NCBI GenBank assembly: GCA_010279815.1
Contig: QEOQ01000122.1
Location: forward strand, 765,551 to 829,550
Source of the DNA: Brachionus plicatilis
Lineage: Eukaryota > Rotifera > Eurotatoria > Ploima > Brachionidae
DNA: 64,000 bases
Direction of reading: 5' to 3'
This document shows positions 55,571-64,000 of this stretch, in pieces. Both the position numbers and the translations under genes were made by a program. Position 1 is the first letter of the stretch. Every line of letters starts with the position of its first letter. A model generated the notes under the pieces. It had not been told where the DNA came from and made no database searches. It saw only the letters and a program-made list of their open reading frames with translations.

Positions 55571-58500
55571 ACTTCCCACTAACAGCCCAATCTCAACTAA
55601 GAATGATCACTCTAAACTTGCTATAAATTATCTGTGCTATTTTCGTGATTTCTTTATATCTAATTTATGTTTTTTTTTAAATAATAAAGATTATAGTTGT
55701 TCGGGTGGTATAGCCGTAGGTGAGAGCTCGATGGATCGCCCAAATCCTGTTCATTCAAAAATATCGTTGTCGTCTCGGTCTCGTCTGTCTAACAACAATT
55801 ACCCGTCTAGTCTGATAAATCAATCGATACCATATCTTACCTCAAATACTGCCTTGCCGCACAACGTAAATTCTGAACTTAAGTGCATCTACACCAATGC
55901 CACCTCGCTCAGATGCAACATTAAGCGAGCAGATCTCGAGCTTAGAGCTAAAGAGGTCGATGTCATATTCATCACAGAGACTTGGTTTAAAGACACATCA
56001 ACCGTCTCTTTCGACTTCTTTAAGCATTTTAGGCGAGATCGTGGTAGTCAAGGTGGCGGGGTCATTATTTACGTCAAAGACTCGCTGCTATCATCAGAGA
56101 TTAGCGATAGCATCCTACGTCGCACTCTTGTTCCCCTGACTGGTAATGTTGAGCAAGTTTGGTGTGAAATATCGAGACATCAAGACGAAAAAAAAATCCT
56201 CATCGGTTGCATATACCGTCCGCCCTTAAATGCCCGCACGTTAGAAGACAAGGTAAAATACACCGACAATGCTGCGGCTATTAACAGATCGATTGCAGTA
56301 GCAGCTAGGGCAGTAGAGAATGGTTTGTACAGCGGCTTGTGTGTGACTGGAGACTTCAATTTTCCCGACATCAAGTGGACCGATGATTTTGTCATGAATC
56401 AGGGGAAAGATAATGGGTTATCTGAAAAATTTCTTGACACGCTCGAGAACTTCTCACTTCATCAAGCCGTGCGAAATCCTACGTTCTTTCCGGCCAACAG
56501 CAATCCGGTAAACATTCTTGACCTAGTAATCGGTGACAGGCCAGAAAGAATCGATATACATATGATCGGTGCTCCATTAGGTAAGGCTCGGCAGGCCCAT
56601 GCGGTAGTCGAGTTCGTGCTACACCTAAACTCGTCAAAAACCTCGGAATACGGATCGACACGGTTTAACTACACCAAAGGCAAGTACTCAGAGTTGCGCA
56701 TGGCTCTCAGTCTCATCAACTGGGAAGTTGAACTTGACACTCATAATATGAATGAAGCCTATGATCGATTCATTCAAATATATAATTGCCTTTGTAGTAA
56801 ACACATTCCCAAGAGCAGAAATACTGTGCGCAACTTCAAACTTCCCTGGATGACGAGCGAATTAGTGAATCTAAATAACAAGAGAAAGCGTCTTTTCGTC
56901 CACAATTCGCGTACAAACTGGAGCTCAGCGTCTAATGTTCGGATCTATAGGCGAACTTTAAAAAAGATGACATATAAAATCAAAGCCGCCATCATTTCTT
57001 TCGAGCGTCGCATAGCTTTTAGCAAGAACCAGAAGCAACTCTTCTCGTACGTACGCCGACGAAGCTCAGTTAATACAAGCATAGTTGTCCTGACGACAGC
57101 TGACCGAACTATAACTGAGCCATGTGACATCGCCGATCACCTAAATTGTCAGTTTGCATCGGTATTCCAAGTTGAGACAGATTTTGATCCTGAGCACACT
57201 CCTTCAACAATACCTCCGATTGAGAAGCTTGTTATTAGCGAACAAATGATCGTAAACAAACTTACCAAGCTAGATACATCAAAATCGATTGGCGTGGATG
57301 GAATTCACCCCCGCGTTCTTAAGGAGTGTGCTGCAGAAATCTCTCGACCACTTGCTCTCATCTTTAAATTGTCCCTCACTACCTCATCTCTTCCTGCAAT
57401 ATGGAAATTGGCCAACGTCACCCCGGTTTTTAAGAAAGGTAGTCGTGTCGATTCGTCCAACTATCGTCCAATTTCATTGACGTCAGTAGTCTGCAGAATA
57501 ATGGAATCCCTTGTCCGTGACTCAATAATGTCTCACTTATGCTCAAACAGTTTACTTGCAACGCAACAGCATGGGTTTGTTCCAAAGAAAGCCTGTAGCA
57601 CCAACCTTATTGAGACTGTTGACGTAGTTACATCGGCAATGAAGAATAAGAAGCCAGTTGATATTATATTCTTCGATTTTGCCAAAGCTTTCGACAAGGT
57701 GCCTCATGGCAGGTTGATAAAAAAGCTAAGTACTGTTGGCATCCAAGGTCAAATTCTCGACTGGATAAAAGATTTCCTGGAGGGCAGGAAGCAGCGTGTG
57801 GTTCTAGGTCCGCACGCTTCAAATTGGAAAGATGTCACTTCGGGTGTACCTCAAGGTAGTGTGTTAGGTCCAATTCTCTTCGCAATCTTCATCAATGACC
57901 TACCAAGCCACTTGATACACACAAGCAAGCTTTTTGCCGATGATCTAAAAATAATAGCGCAGGTGGAATCCGAGGAGGCGGTGAATAGTCTTCAAGCTGA
58001 TTTGGACACAGTGGCTGAATGGTGTTGGACTTGGTTGATGGAAGCAAACGAGTCTAAAATTAAGGTTATGAATATCGGTAGCAACAAGCATGTAGCAAAA
58101 ACCAGGTCTTATACGCTAAAAAAGAAGGATGGCTCTCGCATTTTGCTTCAAAATACATCGGAAGAACGCGACCTGGGCATCATTCTCACGCCTAATTTTA
58201 AGTTCAGCTCACAGTCCGCTCATGCCGCATCAAAAGCTAACCAAATTCTAGGAATGTTAAAAAACACATTCGTTTCTAGGGATGTAGAACTATGGGCCTC
58301 ACTCTATCGCACCTACATTCGTCCGCATCTGGAGTTTTCAGTGTCGGCTTGGAACCCGTACCTCAGGAAGGATATAAATACCCTTGAAAAAGTTCAGAGG
58401 AGAGTAACGAGAGTCCCCACTGCCTTGAAAGGCATGGAGTACGAGAACAGACTTGAGAGGATGGGTCTTACATCTTTGGAGACAAGACGACAACGTGGTG

Positions 58501-58760
58501 ACTTAATTCAACTATACAAAGTCAGCAGAGGCAAAGATGACATAACGTGGCACAACGAGCCAAATTGGTCGGCTCCGAGAGACACGAAGAGAAGTCAACT
58601 ACGGCGTGAGATCGTGGCATCTTGTCAGCAAAGACACAACTTCTTCATCAATCGAATAGCTAATGAATGGAACGAACTGCCAGACGACATAGTCGCAACT
58701 GAGACCGTGGACTCCTTTAAAATCAAATACGACCATTATCAATTAAGACGACCGCTTTGA
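55554..58760 (+). CDS. LINE endonuclease/reverse transcriptase, apparently intact
   Basis: 1068-codon frame (ATG 55554; a likelier start is MDRPNPVHSK at 55731) encoding an apurinic-like endonuclease followed by a reverse transcriptase, CR1/jockey-type. Endonuclease motifs: IYTNATSLRCN, FITETWF (catalytic Glu, about residue 143), IGCIYRPP and VTGDFNFPDIKW. RT motifs: VTPVFKKGSRVDSSNYRPIS, QQHGFVPKKACSTNL, IIFFDFAKAFDKVPHG (motif A), SGVPQGSVLGPILFAIFIND and KLFADDLKI (about residue 795). The C-terminal part ends in RHNFFINRIANEWNELPDDI. No stop or frameshift interrupts it, so it may be recently active. The SDH-type endonuclease His motif is altered (RQAHAVVEF). Confidence 0.93.
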   Translation: MGVLPKLPTNSPISTKNDHSKLAINYLCYFRDFFISNLCFFLNNKDYSCSGGIAVGESSMDRPNPVHSKISLSSRSRLSNNNYPSSLINQSIPYLTSNTALPHNVNSELKCIYTNATSLRCNIKRADLELRAKEVDVIFITETWFKDTSTVSFDFFKHFRRDRGSQGGGVIIYVKDSLLSSEISDSILRRTLVPLTGNVEQVWCEISRHQDEKKILIGCIYRPPLNARTLEDKVKYTDNAAAINRSIAVAARAVENGLYSGLCVTGDFNFPDIKWTDDFVMNQGKDNGLSEKFLDTLENFSLHQAVRNPTFFPANSNPVNILDLVIGDRPERIDIHMIGAPLGKARQAHAVVEFVLHLNSSKTSEYGSTRFNYTKGKYSELRMALSLINWEVELDTHNMNEAYDRFIQIYNCLCSKHIPKSRNTVRNFKLPWMTSELVNLNNKRKRLFVHNSRTNWSSASNVRIYRRTLKKMTYKIKAAIISFERRIAFSKNQKQLFSYVRRRSSVNTSIVVLTTADRTITEPCDIADHLNCQFASVFQVETDFDPEHTPSTIPPIEKLVISEQMIVNKLTKLDTSKSIGVDGIHPRVLKECAAEISRPLALIFKLSLTTSSLPAIWKLANVTPVFKKGSRVDSSNYRPISLTSVVCRIMESLVRDSIMSHLCSNSLLATQQHGFVPKKACSTNLIETVDVVTSAMKNKKPVDIIFFDFAKAFDKVPHGRLIKKLSTVGIQGQILDWIKDFLEGRKQRVVLGPHASNWKDVTSGVPQGSVLGPILFAIFINDLPSHLIHTSKLFADDLKIIAQVESEEAVNSLQADLDTVAEWCWTWLMEANESKIKVMNIGSNKHVAKTRSYTLKKKDGSRILLQNTSEERDLGIILTPNFKFSSQSAHAASKANQILGMLKNTFVSRDVELWASLYRTYIRPHLEFSVSAWNPYLRKDINTLEKVQRRVTRVPTALKGMEYENRLERMGLTSLETRRQRGDLIQLYKVSRGKDDITWHNEPNWSAPRDTKRSQLRREIVASCQQRHNFFINRIANEWNELPDDIVATETVDSFKIKYDHYQLRRPL

Positions 58761-58806
58761 GGGGCATCCCTGCGAGTTATCTCGCCACGCGGTCTTACTA
58801 CTACTA
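58761..58806 (+). mobile_element. LINE 3' hairpin and (TAC)n tail
   Basis: The stop codon is followed by GCGAG-TTAT-CTCGC, about 11 nt, then TACTACTACTA. This is the same hairpin, spacer and triplet-tail order as at 37.6 kb and 60.7 kb. Confidence 0.7.
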
Positions 58807-58862
58807 AACCCCAGTGATTTTTTATTTGAAGCCCATGGGGTAGTTTACAAGGATTTACGGTA

Positions 58863-60159
58863 AAATACAATGGACTAATCTAACATTTGGACAACACTTT
58901 TAATGTAATTTAATGGATATATAATGAAGGGCTAGTGTTTTCAATTATTTTTATTTATATATAATTATTTATACTTTGTCGAAGTGTTTATTTTATGAAT
59001 CATTTTTTTTTAATTATAAGTAAAGTTTTTATGAAGGGTTGAAGAAACCATAGTACATTGTTAGTCACTTTTTTTGATTCTTTTTGTAAAATTATTGTTT
59101 ATTAAGCTTATTTACATAGGATGTTTTATTTAAGTCTTATTCTTTGATTTATCTGAAAAATAGCAAATAAAGTGCTGAGGAAATATTTTATTATCAAGTT
59201 TTTAGCCTTCCCAAGCTCTTAAATTACTAGTGTTATTTTTTTTTTGAAACATTTAGTTAATGACTGAGTACAGCAGAATAATATGTTTTTTAACAAAAAT
59301 TAGAAATTAATTTAATATAATTTATTTTATTTAAATTTTTTGAAGATAATTCTTTTATTTATTAAGCATCTTTTAGCAGAGGGAATTTTAGAATTTCAGC
59401 TTTAATTAAAAAAATGGGCTCAATATTTATTTTAATATATAATAAAAACAATGAATGCATTCACTTTTTAAAATTCTTTAATCGACATTGTTGGCGTATG
59501 ATTAATTGAAATTATCAAAAAATTTTCCTGCATCTAATTTTAGAATTAACTAGCACTTACTGAAATAAATTTGCAAAATTTTTTTTGATTCTTTATTATT
59601 TTGTTCTTTGTTTATTAATTATCCTATCATTTATTTTTTATTTATATCATCAATCGAGATTTTAAAACGATAACAATCTTTTTAAAATTTTAATCCTTAG
59701 AGTTACAAGAAATATTAAAGTAAAAAATTGGCTATATCAAAAATTATTTTAGTGTTTTTTTAGATTTAAAAAAAATTCCTTGTAAAGAAAAAATATTTAA
59801 ATTTTTTTTCATTTTTTAAAAGTTTGATCAAATTTCGAAAAATATTCAAGAAATGTAAAAAAATTTTACATATGTTTTTTTCAAGTTTAAAATTCAAATA
59901 ATCAACAAAAACACTCATAACTTTGCGTAAATGAATCATTAATAACATCTTTTTTTGAAATTACTTTGATACTTTTGTTAACAGCTACAGTGCTTTTATA
60001 AAAGGCGCAGAATGGGCTAAATTGCGTAATTTTAGTTAATTATTAGTAAGCCTACGTAGTCTTACGTGATAATTAGTCTGTAAATATATGTAATTTTACC
60101 AAAATTTACGTAAGATTACATTACAATACGGATACATTACAATTGTGATCATTTTAATA
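58863..60159. other. Intergenic
   Basis: AT-rich. 60040-60125 has ACGTAAGATTAC-type short repeats. Nothing else supported. Confidence 0.35.
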
Positions 60160-60825
60160 ATGCCGGTTTTGTGAACAAGACTGATCGGCAAATCGATGAT
60201 CACGCAATATGTGATCAAATGATTGAGCACGAGAATTTTAACACCGATCACTAAAAAAAGTTTACTAATAAAAAATAAATAAATAATCTATAAATAATAA
60301 ATAAAAATCGCAAAAATTATTAACAAATTAATAATAAATAAATGAATAAAATAAACAATTTCAATTGTACAATATTAAACTATACTAAAAAAATGTATAA
60401 ATCAATCATAAATAATGCAATCTTTATTTTATATATTGATCATTAAAATAAAAAATTTTCCCATTAACTTTTCTTGATAAAAATATGTCTTATTAATATT
60501 ACATAAAATTATAAGTGCTTCAGTTTTGAAGGAATGAACATGCTGTCAAACTCTAAATCGCTAGAAAACATTGTGCTAATTTCAAATTAATTTTTATTCA
60601 TTATAAAGCTTTAACTGAAACTTATTGAAATTAAACTGATCACATTTTGCTAAGGCTCTTCATGGGCCAGGCGCCATATTGGCGTTGGTATAGCGATCAT
60701 TTTCGCTGTACAGCAGTTCACACTACTACTACAAAAGTTTTTTCCTTAATTTTAATTTTTATGTATTTGATCACATATTGTGTGATCATCGACTCGGCGA
60801 TCAGTCTTGTTCACAAAACCAGCAT
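60160..60825. mobile_element. TIR element ATGCCGGTTTTGTGAAC
   Basis: Inverted ends ATGC(C/T)GGTTTTGTGAAC AAG...GATCACACAATATGTGATCAAA extend about 55 bp at each side, with TA bordering both. Repeated TGATCA motifs occur inside. Possibly a mariner-like MITE. Confidence 0.7.
60640..60740 (+). mobile_element. LINE 3' tail fragment in the TIR element
   Basis: G+C-rich 90 bp ending in AGCG-ATCATTTT-CGCT, about 14 nt, then ACTACTACTAC. Matches the layout of the other two (ACT)n LINE tails; it was inserted in the 60160-60825 element. Confidence 0.6.
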
Positions 60826-61103
60826 TACTAAAATAATCACATTTTTGTGATCAAGTGATCACATATTGATCAAGACACATTAATTATTCGATGATTTTTA
60901 TTTTTATCACAAAATTTTACCAAAAATTGTGTAATTTTACATCAAATTAAGTAATAAATGGTTATAAATATTGAATTTTTTAAAATTTTTCATAATAAAA
61001 TTAATTAAACATTTTGGAAAAGAAGCCAATTTTATATTTTTCCTAGAAAAATCCTCAATTTTTAGTTTTATAGATTTATAGCATATGAACATATTATTTT
61101 GAT

Positions 61104-61834
61104 TATTACAGTGTTCAAATTTAAACTGTATAATGGGTAAGATTACATCATTTTACTTAATTTTACATCAGAAAATGTAAGCTAACATAATATTACATCA
61201 TTTCTTGTATGTAAGAAAATGTAAGATAACATAATCTTACGTAATTTTACGTAAAATTACACTAGTTTAAGTAAGTTTCGTCAAAAACGCTTATGGACAA
61301 AAAAAATGAATTTTAATGGAAAATGTGAAAAACTGATAAAAATTTGAATTTTGTAAGACAATTTTTGAAAAAAAACATTTCACTTTATTACTTTTTTTTC
61401 CATCTTTTTACGTAAAATTACTCAATTTAATGTAAAAATATATAATTTTCTGTCGTATTTTTTAAGTAATGTAAATATTAGGAAAGAACTCATATTTTTT
61501 TTTGTCAAAAGATGATTTTAAAAATAACAAAAAACTTTATGCAATTAAAAATGATTCAAAAATTGAAAAAATATTTTTTTTTATATGAATAGAAAAAAAA
61601 TTAAAAAAAAATTTTTTTTTTATACTTTAATTTTAAACTTTTTTCAAAAATTGTCTTATAAAATTCAAATGTTTATTAATTTTTCACTTTTGCCTCTAAT
61701 TTGAAATTCAGTTTTTTCTGACCGTAAGCGTTTTCGACGAAACTTACTTAAACAAATGTAATTTTACGTAAAATCACGTAAAATGATGTAATCTTACCCA
61801 TTATACAGTTTAACTTTAAATACTGTAATAATAA
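61104..61834. mobile_element. Foldback element with 11-bp flanking repeats
   Basis: Ends TATTACAGTGTTCAAATTTA and (inverted) TTATTATTACAGTATTTAAAG. Arms of about 230 bp share AAACTGTATAATGGGTAAGA, TTACATCATTTTAC and TTTAAGTAAGTTTCGTC. Direct repeats ATTATTTTGAT at 61093-61103 and 61835-61845 suggest a MULE-like duplication. Rich in TTTTACGTAAAATTAC. Non-coding. Confidence 0.8.
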
Positions 61835-61845
61835 ATTATTTTGAT

Positions 61846-62853
61846 TTTAGTATTTTCTTTTTTCTTAAATTTGCAAATATTGTCAAAATTTTTTTTTTAA
61901 TTTTGCGTTTTATTCAACACTCAGAGATGAAAAGAGTAAAAAAAATGAGTAAGAATGTTAAAATTATTTTATTCCGAGTAATACAACAAAATTTTCCATA
62001 GTTTGATAAAAAACAAAGATAATATGACAATTTATTCAGTGACATCTGCAGCTTAAATACAAAAAATAATTAGTTTTTTTTTTTTAAATGGACTCGAATA
62101 TAAAGTTAAAATAATTAATTAATTTTTTTTTTAACATAGCATAAAATCAATTTGATTTGGCTCACTCAGATTATTTTTCAAAGTTTTAATCAAAATCAAA
62201 TAAAATTAATGTCGAAATGTATATTTGTATCAACTATATGGAAAGAATCAAATTGTTAAGTAAAAAAAATAAAAAAGCCGAAAAGCAATTTGCTGCTTAA
62301 GTCAAGCGAAAATAAAAGCTCAAAATATTTTTATTAATTTATTTAAAAATTACAATGACTTTTCAGAAATTTTAACATACAAGAAATAATTCTTTTCTCT
62401 CTTTTTTTTTTTAATATATGTAAATAAAAAAAAAAAAATATTGATTTAAAATTGAAAAAATTAATCTTCTCCAAGATGGCATACATGAGTCCAGTAAATC
62501 AAAATTATACAATTAATCTATCTATCTTACCATGATAAGAACAAAAACAAGTGCCGCAAAAATAATGAGACGATCAAATAAATTACAAATAATTTCTCTC
62601 TCTCTCTCACCCTCTCTCTTAAATGATTTTAATTCTATTTTCATTTGGCTGCTTTATATTACAAATGCGGTGCGACAGGGCGCGCAAATTTCAAAATTAT
62701 AAAACAATAACAAAAATATATTGTTGTATTTATTCGTTCTGAAATCTACGATTAATTCCGTAATCCAAGTTTAGTTTTAAAATGCCAGCTAAATGACCAT
62801 GTGAAAATAAAATAGAAGAAAAAAAAAATAAAGTAAAAAAATAAAATAAATGA
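61846..62853. other. 3' flank of the acidic repeat gene
   Basis: AT-rich. A (CT)n microsatellite at 62596-62622 and a minus-strand AATAAA at about 62728-62733, the probable poly(A) signal for the next gene. Confidence 0.45.
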
Positions 62854-64000
62854 TTAACTGTTGCTTAGTCTGGCTCTTTTGTGTGCAGGTTGTTCGGCGA
62901 TGATGGGCGAGAGGGGCGCCTGAGTGCTCTCATCGGCCTCGTCCTGGCCGTCTCTGGACCCGTTAATGGCCCCATTCACATTGTTTATGTTAGGAAATTT
63001 GCCATTGCTGACTTCTGTGCTCTCGTTCTCTGCCGAGCTGGCCTCGTCCGGCTCGTCAGACTCACTAGCTTCACTACTATTTACACTTTTGTCTTCTATG
63101 GGCGATGCCACCACCTCATTTTCCTTGTTCTCCTCTTTTTTCGATGTGTCGACCAAATTTTTGTCTTCATCGTTAGGTTTGTGCACAATGGGGCTGATGT
63201 CGGTGGCGGTCCGTTTGCCAACCCGACTTGACATATCCTCCTCTTCCGCGTGCTCAGTACTCTCCTGTTTTTTCGAGGTATCGACTATTTTTTTGTCTTC
63301 ATCTATAAATGAGTTCACGATATGTTCGGCGACCGGCTCAGTATTCTCGACTGGACCGACCATTTCATCGTCCTCTGTGTGTACCATACTCTCTCCTTTT
63401 TTCGAGACATCGACCATCTTTTTGTCTTCATCACTAAATGTGTTCACGGTTTCTATGGCGACCATGTCGTCGTCCCCTGTGATATCCGTACCCTCTTCTT
63501 TTTTCGAAGCATCGACCATTTTTTTGTCTTCCTCACTAAATTTGTTTACAGTCACCATATTATCGTTCCCAGTAATACCCTCTTCTTTTTTCGAGACATC
63601 GACCATCTTTTTGTCTTCATCGCCAAATGTGTTCACGGTTTCTATGACGACCATGTCGTCTTCGCCCTTAATTACCGTACCCTCTTCTTTTTTCGAGACA
63701 TCGACTATTTTTTTGTCTGCATCAGCAAGTTTGTGCAAAACGGAGTTAGTGTCGGTGGCGGCCCGTTTGGCAACCGGCTCTGGGTTTTCGACCGGGCCGG
63801 CCATGTCCTCGTCCTCTGAGTCATCTTCGTAATCGACTAGAGCGTGTTTGCGTTGATTGTTCGTGGTGTCCTCCACCCGTTCGCCAATCGCTTTTACTGA
63901 ACTCTGGCTTATCTTTATGCTAATCGACTTGGTGATCGTTTTGCGGCCGATGGACGAGTTGGGCGACGTTGGCGGTGAAATGCTCTTGGCCGGCGAGAAC
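62854..64000 (-). CDS. Acidic repeat protein C-terminus, PPP4R3/SMEK-like tail
   Basis: Open from the window edge to the stop at 62854; the start is outside (no ATG needed at 63876, which is a GTG). The edge part is Ser/Pro/Thr-rich (SPPTSPNSSIGRKTITKSIS), then HALVDYEDDSEDED, then six imperfect repeats of 29-43 residues built on DEDKKMVDVSKKEE, an acidic Ser/Glu region, and the end PAHKRARLSNS. PP4 regulatory subunit 3 proteins have an LVDYxDD stretch followed by an acidic region and a KRPRL-type basic end, so a divergent PPP4R3/SMEK is my best guess. The catalytic-binding N-terminal domains are not in the window to test it. Other nuclear acidic proteins remain possible. Confidence 0.6.
   Translation of the reverse strand, partial: FSPAKSISPPTSPNSSIGRKTITKSISIKISQSSVKAIGERVEDTTNNQRKHALVDYEDDSEDEDMAGPVENPEPVAKRAATDTNSVLHKLADADKKIVDVSKKEEGTVIKGEDDMVVIETVNTFGDEDKKMVDVSKKEEGITGNDNMVTVNKFSEEDKKMVDASKKEEGTDITGDDDMVAIETVNTFSDEDKKMVDVSKKGESMVHTEDDEMVGPVENTEPVAEHIVNSFIDEDKKIVDTSKKQESTEHAEEEDMSSRVGKRTATDISPIVHKPNDEDKNLVDTSKKEENKENEVVASPIEDKSVNSSEASESDEPDEASSAENESTEVSNGKFPNINNVNGAINGSRDGQDEADESTQAPLSPIIAEQPAHKRARLSNS

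Larger units (their letters stand above)
54870..58862. mobile_element. TIR element TACCGTAAATCC with a nested LINE
   Basis: The termini TACCGTAAATCCTTGTAAAC and its exact inverse (58843-58862) extend through TACCCC. CCCCAGT motifs lie inside both ends. The LINE (about 55340-58806) sits within it, so the original element was only about 0.5 kb. Superfamily uncertain; TA-flanked mariner-like is possible. Confidence 0.75.

Noticed and set aside
62881..63832. Plus-strand ORFs of 116-302 aa opposite the acidic repeat gene
   Set aside because: They mirror the repeats of the minus-strand gene and show Phe/Ser/Leu-rich shadow composition.
1..64000. Bacterial-type features (operons, ribosome binding sites, CRISPR arrays)
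   Set aside because: Spliceosomal introns, poly(A) signals and animal gene families show a eukaryotic nuclear genome; no direct-repeat/spacer array was found.

Overview
The window is eukaryotic, very AT-rich and intron-bearing. Coding exons stand out by higher G+C and are split by tiny GT-AG introns (about 47-77 bp). The gene set is animal: a two-pore-domain K+ channel, COA1, an LRR membrane protein, NAXE, a ZFP36/TTP-type CCCH protein, NOTUM, an E2F7/8-type factor and a nuclear tRNA-Ser(UGA). With the abundance of CR1/jockey-like LINEs, MULE, hAT and pogo elements, this suggests an AT-rich invertebrate. A spiralian such as a monogonont rotifer (Brachionus-like) fits, but that is inference and no sequence search was possible.

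Layout. 1-8861 (minus): K2P channel, 3' end off the window, with an intron of about 7.8 kb splitting the first selectivity filter; the intron is packed with a LINE, LINE remnants and foldback elements. 9.6 kb: a hammerhead-ribozyme-like fold. 11183-11863 (+): secreted Cys-rich protein. 13902-14510 (+): COA1, four exons. 15.0-16.4 kb: foldback element with a nested MITE. 17108-18790 (minus): LRR single-pass protein. 18971-19278: MITE. 21412-22882: MULE-like transposon with long TIRs, a zinc-finger ORF and a retroposon inserted in one TIR. 23058-23467: hAT MITE. 24167-27075 (minus): NAXE with two possible first exons. 27360-27893 (+): unknown protein. 28057-29466: Tigger/pogo remnant. 31108-31471: MITE. 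31.8-34.3 kb: array of repeats of about 425 bp.

Second half. 34830-35570 (+): ZFP36-type gene, strikingly G+C-rich. 36.8-38.0 kb: broken MULE-like gene invaded by a LINE 3' end. 38345-38961: G+C-rich hAT MITE. 40369-40808: pseudogene of unknown family. 42674-44105 (minus): NOTUM with a signal anchor. 44.1-51.5 kb: no recognisable gene. 51487-53018 (+): E2F7/8. 53102-53183 (minus): tRNA-Ser. 53842-54598: pogo-like relic. 54870-58862: TIR element with a nested, apparently intact LINE (endonuclease plus RT). 60160-60825 and 61104-61834: two further foldback elements. 62854-64000 (minus): C-terminal end of an acidic repeat protein resembling the PPP4R3/SMEK tail.

The host genes are unrelated housekeeping and signalling genes and form no operon or pathway. 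What ties the window together is layered transposon insertion: many non-autonomous elements have readable TIRs and target-site duplications, and several LINE/SINE 3' ends share a hairpin followed by a short microsatellite tail.
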